Below are positions 8,880-18,547 of a stretch of DNA of 64,000 nt, piece by piece (the first letter of the stretch is position 1; the number at the start of each line of letters is the position of its first letter). Source of the stretch: Brucella pituitosa (GTDB taxonomy: Bacteria; Pseudomonadota; Alphaproteobacteria; Rhizobiales; Rhizobiaceae); contig NZ_PYSY02000001.1 in assembly GCF_003049685.1 (NCBI RefSeq), positions 372,001 through 436,000 of the forward strand, read 5' to 3'. Made by a program: the position numbers and the translations under genes. The notes beneath the pieces are model-generated. The model searched no databases. It saw nothing but the letters and a program-made list of their open reading frames with translations, and was not told where the DNA came from.

Positions 8880-9596
8880 ATGCGTCCATCCAAGCGCGCT
8901 GCTGATGAAATGCGCGCCGTCTCTTTCGAGCGCGGCGTTTCCAAACATGCGGAAGGCTCGTGCCTCGTCAAGTTTGGCGACACCCATGTTTTATGCACGG
9001 CAAGCTTAGAGGAAAAGGTCCCGGGCTGGATGCGCAATTCGGGCAAGGGTTGGGTTACGGCCGAATATGGCATGTTGCCACGCTCGACGGGCGACCGTAT
9101 GCGCCGTGAAGCAGCCAGCGGCAAGCAGGGTGGCCGCACGCAGGAAATCCAGCGTCTGATCGGCCGTTCGCTGCGGGCTGTCGTTGATCTTCAGGCACTG
9201 GGCGAATTCCAGATCACTGTTGACTGCGACGTTATTCAGGCTGATGGCGGCACCCGTACAGCTGCGATTACCGGCGGCTGGATAGCGCTGCATGACTGCC
9301 TGCGCTGGATGGAAGCACGTCAGATGATCCGCTTTGAGAAGGTGCTTAAAGATCATATCGCAGCTATTTCCTGTGGTATCCATGAAGGCCAGCCTGTGCT
9401 TGATCTCGATTATGTTGAGGATTCGGCTGCTGAAACTGACAGCAATTTCGTGATGACCGGTCAGGGTGGCATCGTCGAGATTCAGGGCACAGCTGAGGGC
9501 GCACCGTTTTCGGAAGAAGAGTTTGCAGCGCTCATGAAGCTCGCACGCGGCGGCATCAATCAGCTCGTCGAGTTGCAGAAGGCAGCACTTGCCTGA
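8880..9596 (+). CDS. rph: Ribonuclease PH
   Basis: A 238-residue phosphorolytic 3'-5' exoribonuclease that trims tRNA precursors. It starts [19 protein letters not shown]. It contains [14 protein letters not shown], the basic stretch [19 protein letters not shown] and the catalytic region [20 protein letters not shown]; it ends with the usual [17 protein letters not shown]. Family length is about 238. GAGGAA precedes the ATG. Its divergent pairing with hrcA is conserved in related bacteria. Confidence 0.97.
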   Translation: MRPSKRAADEMRAVSFERGVSKHAEGSCLVKFGDTHVLCTASLEEKVPGWMRNSGKGWVTAEYGMLPRSTGDRMRREAASGKQGGRTQEIQRLIGRSLRAVVDLQALGEFQITVDCDVIQADGGTRTAAITGGWIALHDCLRWMEARQMIRFEKVLKDHIAAISCGIHEGQPVLDLDYVEDSAAETDSNFVMTGQGGIVEIQGTAEGAPFSEEEFAALMKLARGGINQLVELQKAALA

Positions 9597-9633
9597 TAGT
9601 TAAGGCCTTCTCTGATTTAAGAGGTGGCCGGAA

Positions 9634-10038
9634 ATGCAAGCAGCACGCATTCTTGAAACCGCGCTCTATGTCCGTGATGTTGCCGAGGCGATTGCATTTT
9701 ATCGCGACATCATCGGGCTTGAGCCGGTAGGCAAGGTCAGTGAACGCAATGCATTCTTCCGCTGTGGCAACGGCATTTTGCTGCTGTTTAAAGCGGAAGA
9801 AACTTTGAAGCCACCTGCGTCCGGATCGCTGCCGGTGCCGCCGCATGGGACGATCGGTGCAGGGCATGTCTGTTTTGCAGCCACACGTCATGAAATTGAC
9901 GACTGGCGCAACTATCTCGAAAAGCACAACATTGCTATCGAGTCCGATTTCGAATGGCCTAATGGCGCACGTTCGATTTATTTTCGCGATCCTTCCGGCA
10001 ACTCGCTGGAATTCGCCGAGCCTAAACTTTGGAGTTAA
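9634..10038 (+). CDS. VOC-family (glyoxalase/bleomycin resistance fold) protein
   Basis: A 134-residue single-domain protein with paired beta-alpha-beta-beta-beta modules: LETALYVRDVAEAIAFYRD and GHVCFAATRHEIDDW...LEK, ending with IYFRDPSGNSLEFAEP. A metal site is likely made by H (GHVCF) and E (LEFAEP). The substrate is unknown. It lies between rph and rdgB on the same strand. Its TAA stop is immediately followed by a palindromic repeat. Confidence 0.85.
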   Translation: MQAARILETALYVRDVAEAIAFYRDIIGLEPVGKVSERNAFFRCGNGILLLFKAEETLKPPASGSLPVPPHGTIGAGHVCFAATRHEIDDWRNYLEKHNIAIESDFEWPNGARSIYFRDPSGNSLEFAEPKLWS

Positions 10039-10084
10039 GCATGATCCCGAAAGGTGGGAAGCCAATTTCGGATAAGATCATGCG
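10039..10084. repeat. Short palindromic repeat after the VOC gene
   Basis: GCATGATCCCGAAAGGTGGG at the left and ATTTCGGATAAGATCATGC at the right form one imperfect hairpin. It is a shortened variant of the intergenic repeat family and begins at the base after the TAA stop. Confidence 0.65.
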
Positions 10085-10105
10085 TTTTAAAAGCAGGATT
10101 GAACA

Positions 10106-10768
10106 ATGAGAGCGCTTGAAAAAGGCAAACTGATCGTCGCATCGCACAATGCAGGCAAATTGCGCGAATTCGATGGGCTTATCGCCCCGTTTGGCTTTGA
10201 GGTCAGTTCTGTTGCCGCTCTCGGCCTGCCTGAGCCTGAAGAAACCGGCACGACGTTTGAGCAGAATGCTTACATCAAGGCGCTCGCTGCGGCGAAAGCG
10301 ACTGGTTTGCCTTCTCTGTCTGACGATTCCGGCATGATGGTTGACGCGCTTGATGGCGATCCGGGTGTTTACACTGCTGACTGGGCTGAAACCGAAGACG
10401 GCACGCGTGATTTCAACATGGCGATGCAGAAGGTCGAAGATCTTTTGCAGGCCAAAGCTGCGACCACCCCGGATCAGCGCAAGGCGCGCTTTGTTTCGGT
10501 GATTTGCCTTGCATGGCCGGATGGTGAAGCACAATATTATCGCGGTGAAGTGGAAGGCATGCTGATCTGGCCTCCGCGTGGCGATATCGGCTTCGGTTAT
10601 GATCCGGTGTTTAAGCCCGATGGCTATGAAAAGACCTTTGGTGAAATGACTGCCGACGAAAAGCACGGCTGGACGCCGGGCGATGCGTCAGCGCTTTCGC
10701 ATCGTGCGCGCGCCTTCAAGCTGTTTGCTGAAAAGGCGCTTGGTGTTGTTTCGGATGCCGCTGAATGA
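10106..10768 (+). CDS. rdgB: XTP/dITP diphosphatase (RdgB/HAM1)
   Basis: A 220-residue nucleotide-pool sanitising enzyme that hydrolyses ITP, dITP and XTP to monophosphates. Family motifs are intact: [10 protein letters not shown] near the N terminus, [19 protein letters not shown], the central GYDPVF, and SHRARAF near the end. The ATG at 10106 follows AGGATTGAACA. Its last four bases overlap hemW (ATGA), indicating translational coupling. Confidence 0.95.
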   Translation: MRALEKGKLIVASHNAGKLREFDGLIAPFGFEVSSVAALGLPEPEETGTTFEQNAYIKALAAAKATGLPSLSDDSGMMVDALDGDPGVYTADWAETEDGTRDFNMAMQKVEDLLQAKAATTPDQRKARFVSVICLAWPDGEAQYYRGEVEGMLIWPPRGDIGFGYDPVFKPDGYEKTFGEMTADEKHGWTPGDASALSHRARAFKLFAEKALGVVSDAAE

Positions 10769-11964
10769 ACCATCATTTCTCCCCACCCGTTGATATTTTG
10801 CCGATTGCACGCGCGGATGGGGAAACTGCATTCGGAGTCTATGTGCACTGGCCGTTTTGTCTGGCCAAATGCCCTTATTGCGACTTCAACAGCCATGTGC
10901 GTCATCAGCCGGTTGATCAGGATCGCTTTGCCGCAGCCTTCAACCGCGAGATGGACACATTGCGCGCCCGCACCGGAGCACGCACGGTCACCAGCATCTT
11001 TTTGGGCGGCGGTACACCATCGCTGATGCAGCCGTCGACTGTTGGCAGCCTGCTAGACGGCATTGCATCGCGCTGGTCAGTTGCGCCGGACATCGAAGTC
11101 ACGTTGGAAGCCAATCCGACGAGCGTGGAAGCAGAACGTTTTCGAGGCTATCGTGCGGCGGGCGTCAACCGCGTCTCGCTTGGTATTCAGGCACTGAATG
11201 CTCCTGATCTGCGTCGTCTGGGCCGTATGCATTCGGTCGATGAAGCCAAGGCTGCAATCCGGCTGGCACGTGAAATCTTCCCGCGTCTTTCCTTTGATCT
11301 CATCTATGCGCGGCCCGATCAGACCATTGAAGCATGGCGCGAAGAGCTGAAAGAAGCCATTGATCTGGCTGCCGATCACCTCTCGCTCTATCAGCTGACG
11401 ATTGAAGAAGGCACGCAGTTCTATAATCTCTGGAAGGCTGGCAAGCTCACCACGCCTGAGCCTGATCATGCGGCGGCTCTTTATGAGGAAACGCAGAAGA
11501 TTACAGCAGAACACGGTCTTCCGGCCTATGAGATTTCAAACCATGCGGTGCCGGGACGTGAATCCCAGCACAATCTGGTTTACTGGCGTTATGGGCAATA
11601 TGTCGGCATCGGTCCCGGTGCGCATGGTCGTTTTGTTGAGAACGGCACGCGCACGGTTACAATGACCGAAAAGCACCCGGAAACCTGGCTCGAAAAGGTC
11701 GAGACCAACGGTCACGGCATCATTGAAGAAGAATATCTCAATGGCAATCAGGAAGGCGATGAGTTCCTGATGATGGGGCTGCGGTTGCGCGAAGGCATTG
11801 ATCTTGCGCGTTATCAGCGCCTGACCGGACATGATATTGATCGCAAGCGCCTTGAACGGCTGATTGCATCAGGCATGATTGAAAAGATGGATGGAACTTT
11901 CATCCGTGCAACGCCGGATGGGTCGCTGGTGCTTGATGCGCTGGTGGCTGATCTGGCGGCTTAG
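10765..11964 (+). CDS. hemW: HemW, radical SAM haem chaperone (coproporphyrinogen III oxidase-like)
   Basis: A 399-residue radical SAM protein. The cluster motif CLAKCPYC (C-x3-C-x2-C) is in [17 protein letters not shown], followed by [10 protein letters not shown] and EANPTSVE. It lacks the extra N-terminal features of HemN, so it is more likely the HemW haem-insertion protein than an oxidase (family knowledge). The C-terminal HemN domain includes [10 protein letters not shown]. It is in an operon with rdgB, with a 4-bp overlap. A palindromic repeat starts two bases after its TAG stop. Confidence 0.93.
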   Translation: MNHHFSPPVDILPIARADGETAFGVYVHWPFCLAKCPYCDFNSHVRHQPVDQDRFAAAFNREMDTLRARTGARTVTSIFLGGGTPSLMQPSTVGSLLDGIASRWSVAPDIEVTLEANPTSVEAERFRGYRAAGVNRVSLGIQALNAPDLRRLGRMHSVDEAKAAIRLAREIFPRLSFDLIYARPDQTIEAWREELKEAIDLAADHLSLYQLTIEEGTQFYNLWKAGKLTTPEPDHAAALYEETQKITAEHGLPAYEISNHAVPGRESQHNLVYWRYGQYVGIGPGAHGRFVENGTRTVTMTEKHPETWLEKVETNGHGIIEEEYLNGNQEGDEFLMMGLRLREGIDLARYQRLTGHDIDRKRLERLIASGMIEKMDGTFIRATPDGSLVLDALVADLAA

Positions 11965-11965
11965 C

Positions 11966-12056
11966 GCATGTCGCGGGAAAGTGGAAACCGCCTTCGCGGG
12001 GAAATCAGTCCACTGGACTGATTTCTTATTCCCGCTGCGACCCGATAACGACATGC
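11966..12056. repeat. Palindromic repeat, family A copy with a nested palindrome
   Basis: It starts GCATGTCGCGGGAAAGTGG and ends CCCGATAACGACATGC like other family A copies. The usual short centre is replaced by about 45 bp containing a perfect inverted repeat, GAAATCAGTCCA (12001-12012) and TGGACTGATTTC (12014-12025). It fills the hemW-rsmI gap. Confidence 0.75.
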
Positions 12057-12073
12057 GTCAATAAGGACACGTA

Positions 12074-12982
12074 ATGACCGAATTTTTGGACGAGCAGAAA
12101 CGCGAATTTGTTGTCGGCGGCACCGCCCAGCGTGCACGCCCGATCGAACCCGCGCTTTATATCGTCTCGACCCCGATTGGCAATCTCGGTGACATGACGC
12201 TGCGCGGGCTGGAAGTGCTAGCAAGTGCCGACATTGTTGCCTGTGAAGATACCCGCGTGACCCGCGTGTTGCTGGATCGTTATGGCATTGCACGTCGCCC
12301 AATCAGCTATCATGAGCATAATGCTGCCGAGGCAGGCGCAAAGCTGATTGCCGCCTTGCAGGCTGGTAAAAGCGTGGCGCTGGTGTCAGATGCAGGCACG
12401 CCGCTTGTGTCCGATCCGGGCTTCCGGCTTGTGGGTGAAGCACGCGAGGCAGGCATTCGCGTGGTGCCAGTCCCCGGAGCCTCCGCACTTCTTGCCGCAC
12501 TCGCAGCCTCTGGGCTTCCGACTGATGCTTTCATGTTCTGCGGCTTTCTGCCGGTCAAGCATGGCCAGAAGACCTCCAAGCTTGAAAGCCTCAAAAATCT
12601 CGAAGCAACGCTTGTGTTCTATGAATCGCCCAACCGTACGGCGACAACGCTTTCCGATATGGCAGAGGTTTTTGGCGATGCGCGTGAGGCAGCCCTTTGC
12701 CGCGAGTTGACCAAGGCTTATGAAACCATCGTCACGGCGACGCTCGGCGAGCTGAAACAGCAATTTGATGGCGAAGATCGTATTCGCGGTGAAGTCGTGT
12801 TGCTGGTTGGCCCGCCAACAGGGGAAGCCGGCCCGCAAAGCGAAGAAGACATCGACAAGCTGCTGCTGTCGCTAGCGCAAGAACTGCCGCCATCCAAGGC
12901 CGCAGGCGAGGCAGCAAAGATGACTGGCGGGCAGAAATCGGTGCTCTATCAGCGTCTGATGCAGTTGAAGGCACAAGGCTGA
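12074..12982 (+). CDS. rsmI: 16S rRNA (cytidine-1402-2'-O)-methyltransferase
   Basis: A 302-residue tetrapyrrole-methylase-fold enzyme. About 27 N-terminal residues precede the core [18 protein letters not shown]. Further family blocks are [32 protein letters not shown] and [16 protein letters not shown]. It methylates the ribose of C1402 in the ribosomal decoding centre. The ATG follows AAGGACACGTA. Its TGA overlaps the ATG of yraN by one base, a coupling conserved in many proteobacteria. Confidence 0.96.
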   Translation: MTEFLDEQKREFVVGGTAQRARPIEPALYIVSTPIGNLGDMTLRGLEVLASADIVACEDTRVTRVLLDRYGIARRPISYHEHNAAEAGAKLIAALQAGKSVALVSDAGTPLVSDPGFRLVGEAREAGIRVVPVPGASALLAALAASGLPTDAFMFCGFLPVKHGQKTSKLESLKNLEATLVFYESPNRTATTLSDMAEVFGDAREAALCRELTKAYETIVTATLGELKQQFDGEDRIRGEVVLLVGPPTGEAGPQSEEDIDKLLLSLAQELPPSKAAGEAAKMTGGQKSVLYQRLMQLKAQG

Positions 12983-13362
12983 TGAGTGATTTCCGCGAGA
13001 AAAAGCGAGTTGCTTTCTTTCGCGGACACAGCGCCGAGCGGCTGGCCGCCTTAGCGCTCATGCTCAAAGGTTTTCGTATCGTGGCACGCCGCTATCGCAC
13101 GCGGCTTGGCGAAATCGATCTCATTGCCCGGCGCGGCAATCTCATTCTGATTGTTGAAGTTAAAGCACGGACAAGTGTGGAAGCGGCTCATCTTGCCGTC
13201 ACCCCGCAAGCCATGCGCCGGATTGAGGCGGCGGCGGATATGTGGCTGCAACGACAAAAGGATTACGCGAAACTGTCTCTGCGGTTTGACCTCGTGGCTG
13301 TCTTGCCACGTCGCTGGCCAAAGCATGTGCCAGCCTTTTTTACGTCAGGCAATTACCGCTAG
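12982..13362 (+). CDS. yraN: YraN/UPF0102 family putative nuclease-fold protein
   Basis: A 126-residue protein with the UPF0102 endonuclease-like core: [22 protein letters not shown] carries the E...D...E-x-K residues typical of this restriction-nuclease-like fold. Biochemical function is not settled for the family. Coupled to rsmI by a one-base TGATG overlap. A palindromic repeat starts right after its TAG stop. Confidence 0.88.
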   Translation: MSDFREKKRVAFFRGHSAERLAALALMLKGFRIVARRYRTRLGEIDLIARRGNLILIVEVKARTSVEAAHLAVTPQAMRRIEAAADMWLQRQKDYAKLSLRFDLVAVLPRRWPKHVPAFFTSGNYR

Positions 13363-13363
13363 C

Positions 13364-13466
13364 CACGCATCGGCCCAAAAATCGAAATCGATTTTTGGAA
13401 AGCTCGATGCGTATTTTTAGTGTTTGAGCGTCCTTTGTGCGTCCCATAGGACGCACGGCGCTCAAA
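13364..13466. repeat. Compound palindromic repeat after yraN
   Basis: The first half pairs CACGCATCGG...AAAAATCGA with TCGATTTTT...CGATGCGT. The second half, about 13426-13466, pairs GAGCG...GTGCGTCC with GGACGCAC...CGCTC. The second half resembles a degenerate copy near 34071-34110. Confidence 0.6.
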
Positions 13467-13491
13467 TGCTAATCCTACAAAAATTATGGGA

Positions 13492-13527
13492 TATAATTTG
13501 AGGCAATCAGGAATTAAAATCCTCAAA
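13492..13527 (+). promoter_or_regulatory. Candidate promoter and operator dyad of the cysG operon
   Basis: A perfect TATAAT (13492-13497) is followed directly by an inverted repeat, TTTGAGG (13497-13503) and CCTCAAA (13521-13527). It lies about 115 bp upstream of cysG. The position fits a regulated promoter; the regulator is unknown. Confidence 0.4.
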
Positions 13528-13640
13528 ATACCTTTTCTGAGAAAAAGTGATGCTCCGCGCGATTTGCGCACGCAAGCCCGTTTCTTATAAAATTTCACCA
13601 GTACGGGAATAATGGCGGCTATCTAAAAAAGGATAGCTCC

Positions 13641-15080
13641 GTGGCTCTTATGTCCCAACGTCTTCTGGCTGATTTTCCTGCTTTCTTCCGTGTTTCGGAA
13701 GAGGTGGTGGTTATTGTCGGCGGTGGCGAGGAAGCGCTTAACAAAGCGCGTCTCGTGGCGCAGACCTCTGCGCGTTTGCGCATCGTTGCGGAAGAGCTTG
13801 AACCAGCCCTGGCGAGCTTCATCGAGAGCCACATTAAAAGCCATGGGGCGGAACATGTTTCTCAATCTTTCAGCGCCGATCTTCTTGAAGGTGCCAAGCT
13901 GGTTTTTGTGGCGACCGGTGATGAAGATCAGGATCGTGCCATCGCAGCATCGGCCAAAGCGCAGAAAATTCCAGTCAACGTTGTCGACCGTCCGGCGCTC
14001 TGCGATTTCCTGACTCCTGCCATCGTGAACCGCGCTCCGATTGCAATTGCGATTGGCACGGAAGGCTCGGCCCCTGTGCTGGCGCAGATGGTGCGCGCGC
14101 GCATTGATGCAGCCTTCTCGCCACGCCTTGGTGAGCTTGCACATTATGCTGAAAGCTGGCGTCCGCTGGTCGAAAAGCTTTTGCCAAAAGGCTTAGCGCG
14201 CCGCAGTTTCTGGCGCGGGTTCTTCTCCGGCTCCGTTGCGCGTGCTGTTGAAAATGGCGACCGCGAGGAAGCTTATAGAGCAGCAAATGAATTAATCGCA
14301 GAACCGCAGAATGCTGCTGGTTATGTCTGGCTGGTCGGTGCTGGTCCGGGTGCAGAAGATCTGCTGACCCTGCGTGCGCATCGCGTGCTGATGGAAGCCG
14401 ATGTGATTGTGCATGACGCGCTGGTGCCGGAAGGTGTGATTGCCATGGGGCGTCGCGACGCCGAACGCCTTTCTGTGGGCAAGCGCAAGGGTTGCCATTC
14501 CAAGAGCCAGAACGAGATCAATGATCTGCTCGTCAGTCTTGGTCGTGAGGGCAAGCGCGTGGTGCGTCTGAAAGCGGGGGATCCGCTGGTCTTTGGCCGC
14601 GCTGGTGAAGAAATGGCCGCATTGCGTTCAGCCGGTATCGGCTTTGAGATCGTGCCGGGCATTACGTCCGCTTTCGCTGCTGCAGCCGACATGGAACTGC
14701 CGCTGACCTTGCGCGGCGTGGCGTCTTCGCTGGTGTTCACGACAGGTCACGATATGGCAGGTGATGTGCTGCCGGGCTGGGCCAAGCTTGCGGTCTCGGG
14801 TGCGACAATCGCAGTCTATATGGGCTCAAGCGTCGCAGCCTCCGTTGCAAGCCGCCTGATCTCTGCCGGTCTGCATGAAGATACGGCTGTCGCAGTTGTT
14901 GAGAATGCCAGCCGCAAGGATAAGCGGCTGTTTCATGGAACATTGAAAGATCTGCCATCGCTGGAACAGCGCAAAGAGCTTGCTGGTCCGGTCATGGTCA
15001 TCATCGGCGATGCTGTTGCAGGCGCCGCTATCGACAAAGCGCAGGCGCTGGCGGTTAGACCCGTTGCAGTCGCAGCTTAA
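13641..15080 (+). CDS. cysG: Trifunctional sirohaem synthase CysG
   Basis: A 479-residue fusion. Residues 1-210 are the CysG-B/Met8 precorrin-2 dehydrogenase and sirohydrochlorin ferrochelatase module (PAFFRVSEEVVVIVGGGEEALNKA). Residues about 225-470 are uroporphyrinogen-III C-methyltransferase (VWLVGAGPGAEDLLTLRA, RLKAGDPLVFGRAGEE, TLRGVASSLVFTTGH). It makes sirohaem, the cofactor of the reductase two genes downstream. It heads a five-gene operon with 16- and 20-bp gaps and then overlaps. Confidence 0.95.
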   Translation: MALMSQRLLADFPAFFRVSEEVVVIVGGGEEALNKARLVAQTSARLRIVAEELEPALASFIESHIKSHGAEHVSQSFSADLLEGAKLVFVATGDEDQDRAIAASAKAQKIPVNVVDRPALCDFLTPAIVNRAPIAIAIGTEGSAPVLAQMVRARIDAAFSPRLGELAHYAESWRPLVEKLLPKGLARRSFWRGFFSGSVARAVENGDREEAYRAANELIAEPQNAAGYVWLVGAGPGAEDLLTLRAHRVLMEADVIVHDALVPEGVIAMGRRDAERLSVGKRKGCHSKSQNEINDLLVSLGREGKRVVRLKAGDPLVFGRAGEEMAALRSAGIGFEIVPGITSAFAAAADMELPLTLRGVASSLVFTTGHDMAGDVLPGWAKLAVSGATIAVYMGSSVAASVASRLISAGLHEDTAVAVVENASRKDKRLFHGTLKDLPSLEQRKELAGPVMVIIGDAVAGAAIDKAQALAVRPVAVAA

Positions 15081-15096
15081 ATCAGGAGTCGGAAAA

Positions 15097-15399
15097 ATGG
15101 TTGTAAAAGTTCTCACTGCAAACCGGCTCATCGATGGACAGGCTGTGTGGCTTGGCGCTGACGGATCATGGCAGGAAACGATTGATGGTGCGCTGGTTGC
15201 CCGTCATGTGGAAGCAGTCAGCGCACTAGAAGAAGCCGGGAAAATTGCAGCGAAGGCCAATCTGGTTGTCGATGTGAATGTGATTGATGTCGAAGAGCGT
15301 GACGAAGGGCTTTATCCCATTCGCCTCCGCGAGCGCATCCGGCTCTCCGGTCCCACCATCATTACGCTTGGTCAACCGGCCCTGAAAAAAGCCTCCTGA
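15097..15399 (+). CDS. DUF2849 domain protein of the sulfite-reduction operon
   Basis: A 100-residue protein, MVVKVLTANRLIDGQAVWL at the start, matching the DUF2849 family, which is almost always encoded between cysG and the sulfite/nitrite reductase in alphaproteobacteria. The biochemical role is unknown; an accessory role in sulfite reduction is inferred from linkage. AGGAGTCGGAAAA supports the ATG at 15097. Confidence 0.85.
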   Translation: MVVKVLTANRLIDGQAVWLGADGSWQETIDGALVARHVEAVSALEEAGKIAAKANLVVDVNVIDVEERDEGLYPIRLRERIRLSGPTIITLGQPALKKAS

Positions 15400-15419
15400 T
15401 CTGAATATCGGAAGTAAAT

Positions 15420-17090
15420 ATGTATCGTTATGATGAATTTGACCGCGACTTTGTTGCGGCCCGTGTTGCACAGTTCAAGGATCAGGTTGGGCGTCGCCTT
15501 TCTGGCGAATTGACGGAAGACCAGTTCAAGCCTTTGCGGCTGATGAACGGTCTTTATCTGCAATTACATGCCTATATGCTGCGTGTTGCGATCCCTTACG
15601 GCACATTGTCGAGCCGCCAGCTGCGCAGGCTTGGCTCCATTGCGCGCGATTATGATCGCGGTTTCGCGCATTTCACAACGCGTCAGAACATCCAGTATAA
15701 CTGGCCAGCACTGAAAGATGTGCCGCAAATTCTGGAAGAACTGGCCGAAGTCGAAATGCATGCGATCCAGACTTCGGGCAATTGCATTCGCAATGTGACG
15801 GCAGATCATTTTGCAGGTGCAGCTCATGATGAAGTAGCCGATCCGCGCCCGCTGGCAGAAATTCTACGCCAGTGGTCGTCGCTGCATCCGGAGTTTTCCT
15901 ATCTGCCACGCAAGTTCAAGATCGCGATTGTCGGTTCTGAACATGATCGTGCAGCCATTCAGGTGCATGACATCGGCCTGCAGCTTAAGAAGAACGAAGC
16001 AGGCGAACTGGGCCTTGCCGTCTATATCGGTGGCGGACAGGGGCGTACGCCGATGGTCGCCAAGAAAATCCGTGATTTTCTGCCGCTTGAGGACATGCTG
16101 ACCTATGTGACGGCTATCGTCCGCGTCTATAATCTCTATGGACGCCGCGATAACAAATATAAGGCGCGCATCAAAATCCTCGTTCATGAAACTGGCGTGG
16201 AGCCGCTGGTGGAAGAGATCGATGCCGAGTGGGAACAGATCCGTTACGGTGATCTGAAACTGCCGCAGCGTGATATTGATGCGATTGAAAGCTATTTCCG
16301 GATGCCGGATTTACCACAGCGTCCCGAAGGCTGGGAAATTCTGGCGGTCACGCAGAAATCCGACGCTGATTTTGCGGCATGGACCAAGCGCAATGTTACG
16401 CCACACAAGAACCCGGACTATGCCGTCGTCACGATTTCGCTGAAACCTATTGGCGGGATTCCGGGCGATGCGAGTGCGGAGCAGATGGAACTGGTGGCGG
16501 ATATTGCCGAAACCTATTCTTTTGATGAAATTCGCGTCAGCCACGAGCAGAATCTGGTCCTGCCGCATGTGGCGAAAGCGGATCTTCCTGCTGTCTACGA
16601 TCTACTTCAGTCGGATGGTCTGGTTACAGCCAATGCCGGGCTGATCACCGACATCATCGCATGCCCCGGCCTTGACTATTGCGCGCTTGCCAATGCGCGT
16701 TCGATCCCGGTTGCACAGCGCATTTCAGAGCGCTTCGGCGACCAGCAGCGCCAGCTTGAAATCGGCGATCTCAAGATCAAGATTTCCGGTTGCATCAATG
16801 CCTGCGGTCATCACCATGTCGGCCATATCGGTATTCTTGGCGTCGAGAAAAAGGGCGAAGAGCTTTACCAGATCACGCTTGGCGGCTCGGCGGACGAGCA
16901 TTCGTCGATTGGCGACATTACCGGACGCGGATTTTCATCCGAAGAAGTGGTCGATGCCATTGAAACCGTGGTCGATACCTATCTCGGTTTGCGCGAAAAC
17001 AACGAAGAGACTTTCCTTGCTGCCTATCGCCGGGTGGGTATGGAGCCGTTCAAACGCGCGCTTTATGGAGAAGTGAGCCGTGCGGCCTGA
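15420..17090 (+). CDS. cysI: Nitrite/sulfite reductase, sirohaem haemoprotein (CysI-like)
   Basis: A 556-residue ferredoxin-type sirohaem reductase with two repeated halves. The [4Fe-4S]-sirohaem cysteines are C-x5-C in CPGLDYC and C-x3-C in GCINACGHHHVGHIG. Given cysG upstream and cysH overlapping downstream, sulfite to sulfide reduction is the likely activity, although the family also includes nitrite reductases. The 3' end overlaps cysH by 11 bp. Confidence 0.92.
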   Translation: MYRYDEFDRDFVAARVAQFKDQVGRRLSGELTEDQFKPLRLMNGLYLQLHAYMLRVAIPYGTLSSRQLRRLGSIARDYDRGFAHFTTRQNIQYNWPALKDVPQILEELAEVEMHAIQTSGNCIRNVTADHFAGAAHDEVADPRPLAEILRQWSSLHPEFSYLPRKFKIAIVGSEHDRAAIQVHDIGLQLKKNEAGELGLAVYIGGGQGRTPMVAKKIRDFLPLEDMLTYVTAIVRVYNLYGRRDNKYKARIKILVHETGVEPLVEEIDAEWEQIRYGDLKLPQRDIDAIESYFRMPDLPQRPEGWEILAVTQKSDADFAAWTKRNVTPHKNPDYAVVTISLKPIGGIPGDASAEQMELVADIAETYSFDEIRVSHEQNLVLPHVAKADLPAVYDLLQSDGLVTANAGLITDIIACPGLDYCALANARSIPVAQRISERFGDQQRQLEIGDLKIKISGCINACGHHHVGHIGILGVEKKGEELYQITLGGSADEHSSIGDITGRGFSSEEVVDAIETVVDTYLGLRENNEETFLAAYRRVGMEPFKRALYGEVSRAA

Positions 17091-17841
17091 CCTTGATCCC
17101 AATTCAGATCAGATAGCAGAGGCGCAAGCCCGTCTGCTGGAGGGGAGCCATGGGGCTTCCTCTCCGCAAGAGGTGATTGCGCTCAGCACGCGCGAACTCT
17201 TTGATGGGCGCATTGCAGTCGTTTCATCATTCGGTGCTGAATCGGCTGTGCTGCTGCACATGATTTCTGAGATCGATCCGGCAACACCGGTTCTGTTTCT
17301 CGATACGGGCAAGCATTTCCGCGCAACGCTCGATTATCGGCATGATCTCGTGGATCGGTTGGGTCTTCTCGATGTGCAGGATATTTTGCCGCTAGAGGAA
17401 AACGTGAAAGCCGATGATCCGTTCGGTGCCTTGTCGATGACCGACAAGGATCGCTGTTGTTTCATTCGCAAGGTGGAGCCGATGGCGCGCGCTGTCGCGC
17501 CTTATGATGCATGGATGACCGGCCGGAAACAGTTTCAGGCCTCGACCCGCAATGCTTTGCCGGTTTTTGAATCAGTTGGCCCGCGTATTCGTATCAATCC
17601 GCTTGCGCGTATGAGTGCCGACGATTTGCGTGCCTATGCGCGCATGCACGATCTCCCCGTCCACCCGCTGACAGAGCAGGGGTATCGGTCCATCGGCTGC
17701 ATGCCCTGCACACGACCGGTAAGCGACGACGAAGATCAGCGCGCAGGGCGCTGGGCAGGATCAGAAAAGACCGAATGCGGCATCCACTTGACCGGTCTTA
17801 CGGATAGCCTGAAAAACCTAGGAGCTTTGGACCAGAAATGA
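17080..17841 (+). CDS. cysH: Adenylyl-sulfate (APS) reductase, thioredoxin-dependent
   Basis: A 253-residue PP-loop reductase. It carries the iron-sulfur cysteines of the assimilatory APS reductase type: C126-C127 in RCCFIRKVEP and C207/C210 in SIGCMPCTRP. The catalytic C233 is in TECGIHLT. Because it has the cluster it should use APS rather than PAPS (family knowledge). It releases sulfite for the upstream reductase. It overlaps cysI by 11 bp and DUF934 by 4 bp. Confidence 0.94.
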   Translation: MRPDLDPNSDQIAEAQARLLEGSHGASSPQEVIALSTRELFDGRIAVVSSFGAESAVLLHMISEIDPATPVLFLDTGKHFRATLDYRHDLVDRLGLLDVQDILPLEENVKADDPFGALSMTDKDRCCFIRKVEPMARAVAPYDAWMTGRKQFQASTRNALPVFESVGPRIRINPLARMSADDLRAYARMHDLPVHPLTEQGYRSIGCMPCTRPVSDDEDQRAGRWAGSEKTECGIHLTGLTDSLKNLGALDQK

Positions 17842-18365
17842 GCGAAACCACACCTGAAACGAAGCTCTGGTCTGAGCAAGGCTTTCGTGAAGATGACTAT
17901 ATTTTTGCGGATGATCTGGAAACCGCAGGTGATGCACCTGCGATCATCATCCCTTTGGCCGTCTGGCTGGGGCTTGATGAGGAGAAGCGCCGTTCTTCCA
18001 ATCGCCGTATCGGTGTGTCGGTCACGCCGGGTGAGAAGATCGAGCCTTTGCTCGATCATCTGGCAAGTCTGCCAGTCATCGCTTTGCAGTTTCCAGCTTT
18101 CAATGATGGACGCTCCTATTCAAAAGCCGAAGTTCTGCGTCGTGCAGGTTTTGAGGGCGAATTGCGTGCGACAGGCGACGTGCTGATCGATCAGGCAGCG
18201 CTTATGCTGCGCACTGGCTTTGACAGTCTTCAGGTGACCAACAAGGTCGCGCAAAGCCGCCTTGGCGAGCAGCGTCTCGTAGACACACCGGGCTACTATC
18301 AGCCCGGTCGTGGTTCGGTGCAGCAAGAGGGTGGATTTGCCTGGCGGCGAATTAAGGCTGGCTAA
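17838..18365 (+). CDS. DUF934 family protein
   Basis: A 175-residue protein recognised as DUF934 (oxidoreductase-linked): IIPLAVWLGLDEEKR, LIALQFPAFNDGRSYS-like VIALQFPAFNDGRSYSKAE, and the C-terminal GYYQPGRGSVQQEGGFAWRR. The family is found with cysI/cysH across proteobacteria; its function is unproven. ATG overlaps the cysH stop (ATGA), so it is the translationally coupled last gene of the operon. Confidence 0.85.
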   Translation: MSETTPETKLWSEQGFREDDYIFADDLETAGDAPAIIIPLAVWLGLDEEKRRSSNRRIGVSVTPGEKIEPLLDHLASLPVIALQFPAFNDGRSYSKAEVLRRAGFEGELRATGDVLIDQAALMLRTGFDSLQVTNKVAQSRLGEQRLVDTPGYYQPGRGSVQQEGGFAWRRIKAG

Positions 18366-18403
18366 TTCTTAGCAATCACCTTTTTGTAGTTTTGCTTGTT
18401 CGC

Positions 18404-18429
18404 TTGATGGGGTAGATACGCCCCATCAA
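18404..18429. terminator. Stem-loop after the cysG-DUF934 operon
   Basis: Perfect arms TTGATGGGG (18404-18412) and CCCCATCAA (18421-18429) lie 38 bp after the last stop codon. There is no downstream T run on the plus strand, so efficiency is doubtful. Confidence 0.45.
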
Positions 18430-18430
18430 A

Positions 18431-18530
18431 GCATTTCCAGCAAAAGTGCGAAGCGGTTTTGCATCGGATAATGCGTCAAAATAAAAAGATAGAGCGGTTC
18501 GAATGGTTTCATGTTGACCAGAACCGCTCT
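18431..18530. repeat. Palindromic repeat, family C
   Basis: A 100-bp element with GCATTTCCAGCAAAAGTGCG and GCGGTTTTGCATCGGATAATGCG-type halves, a linker AAAAAGATAGAGCGGTTC, and a closing GAACCGCTCT. It ends 17 bp before the Dabb gene. Confidence 0.75.
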
Positions 18531-18547
18531 GGATTTGGAGACAAGAC

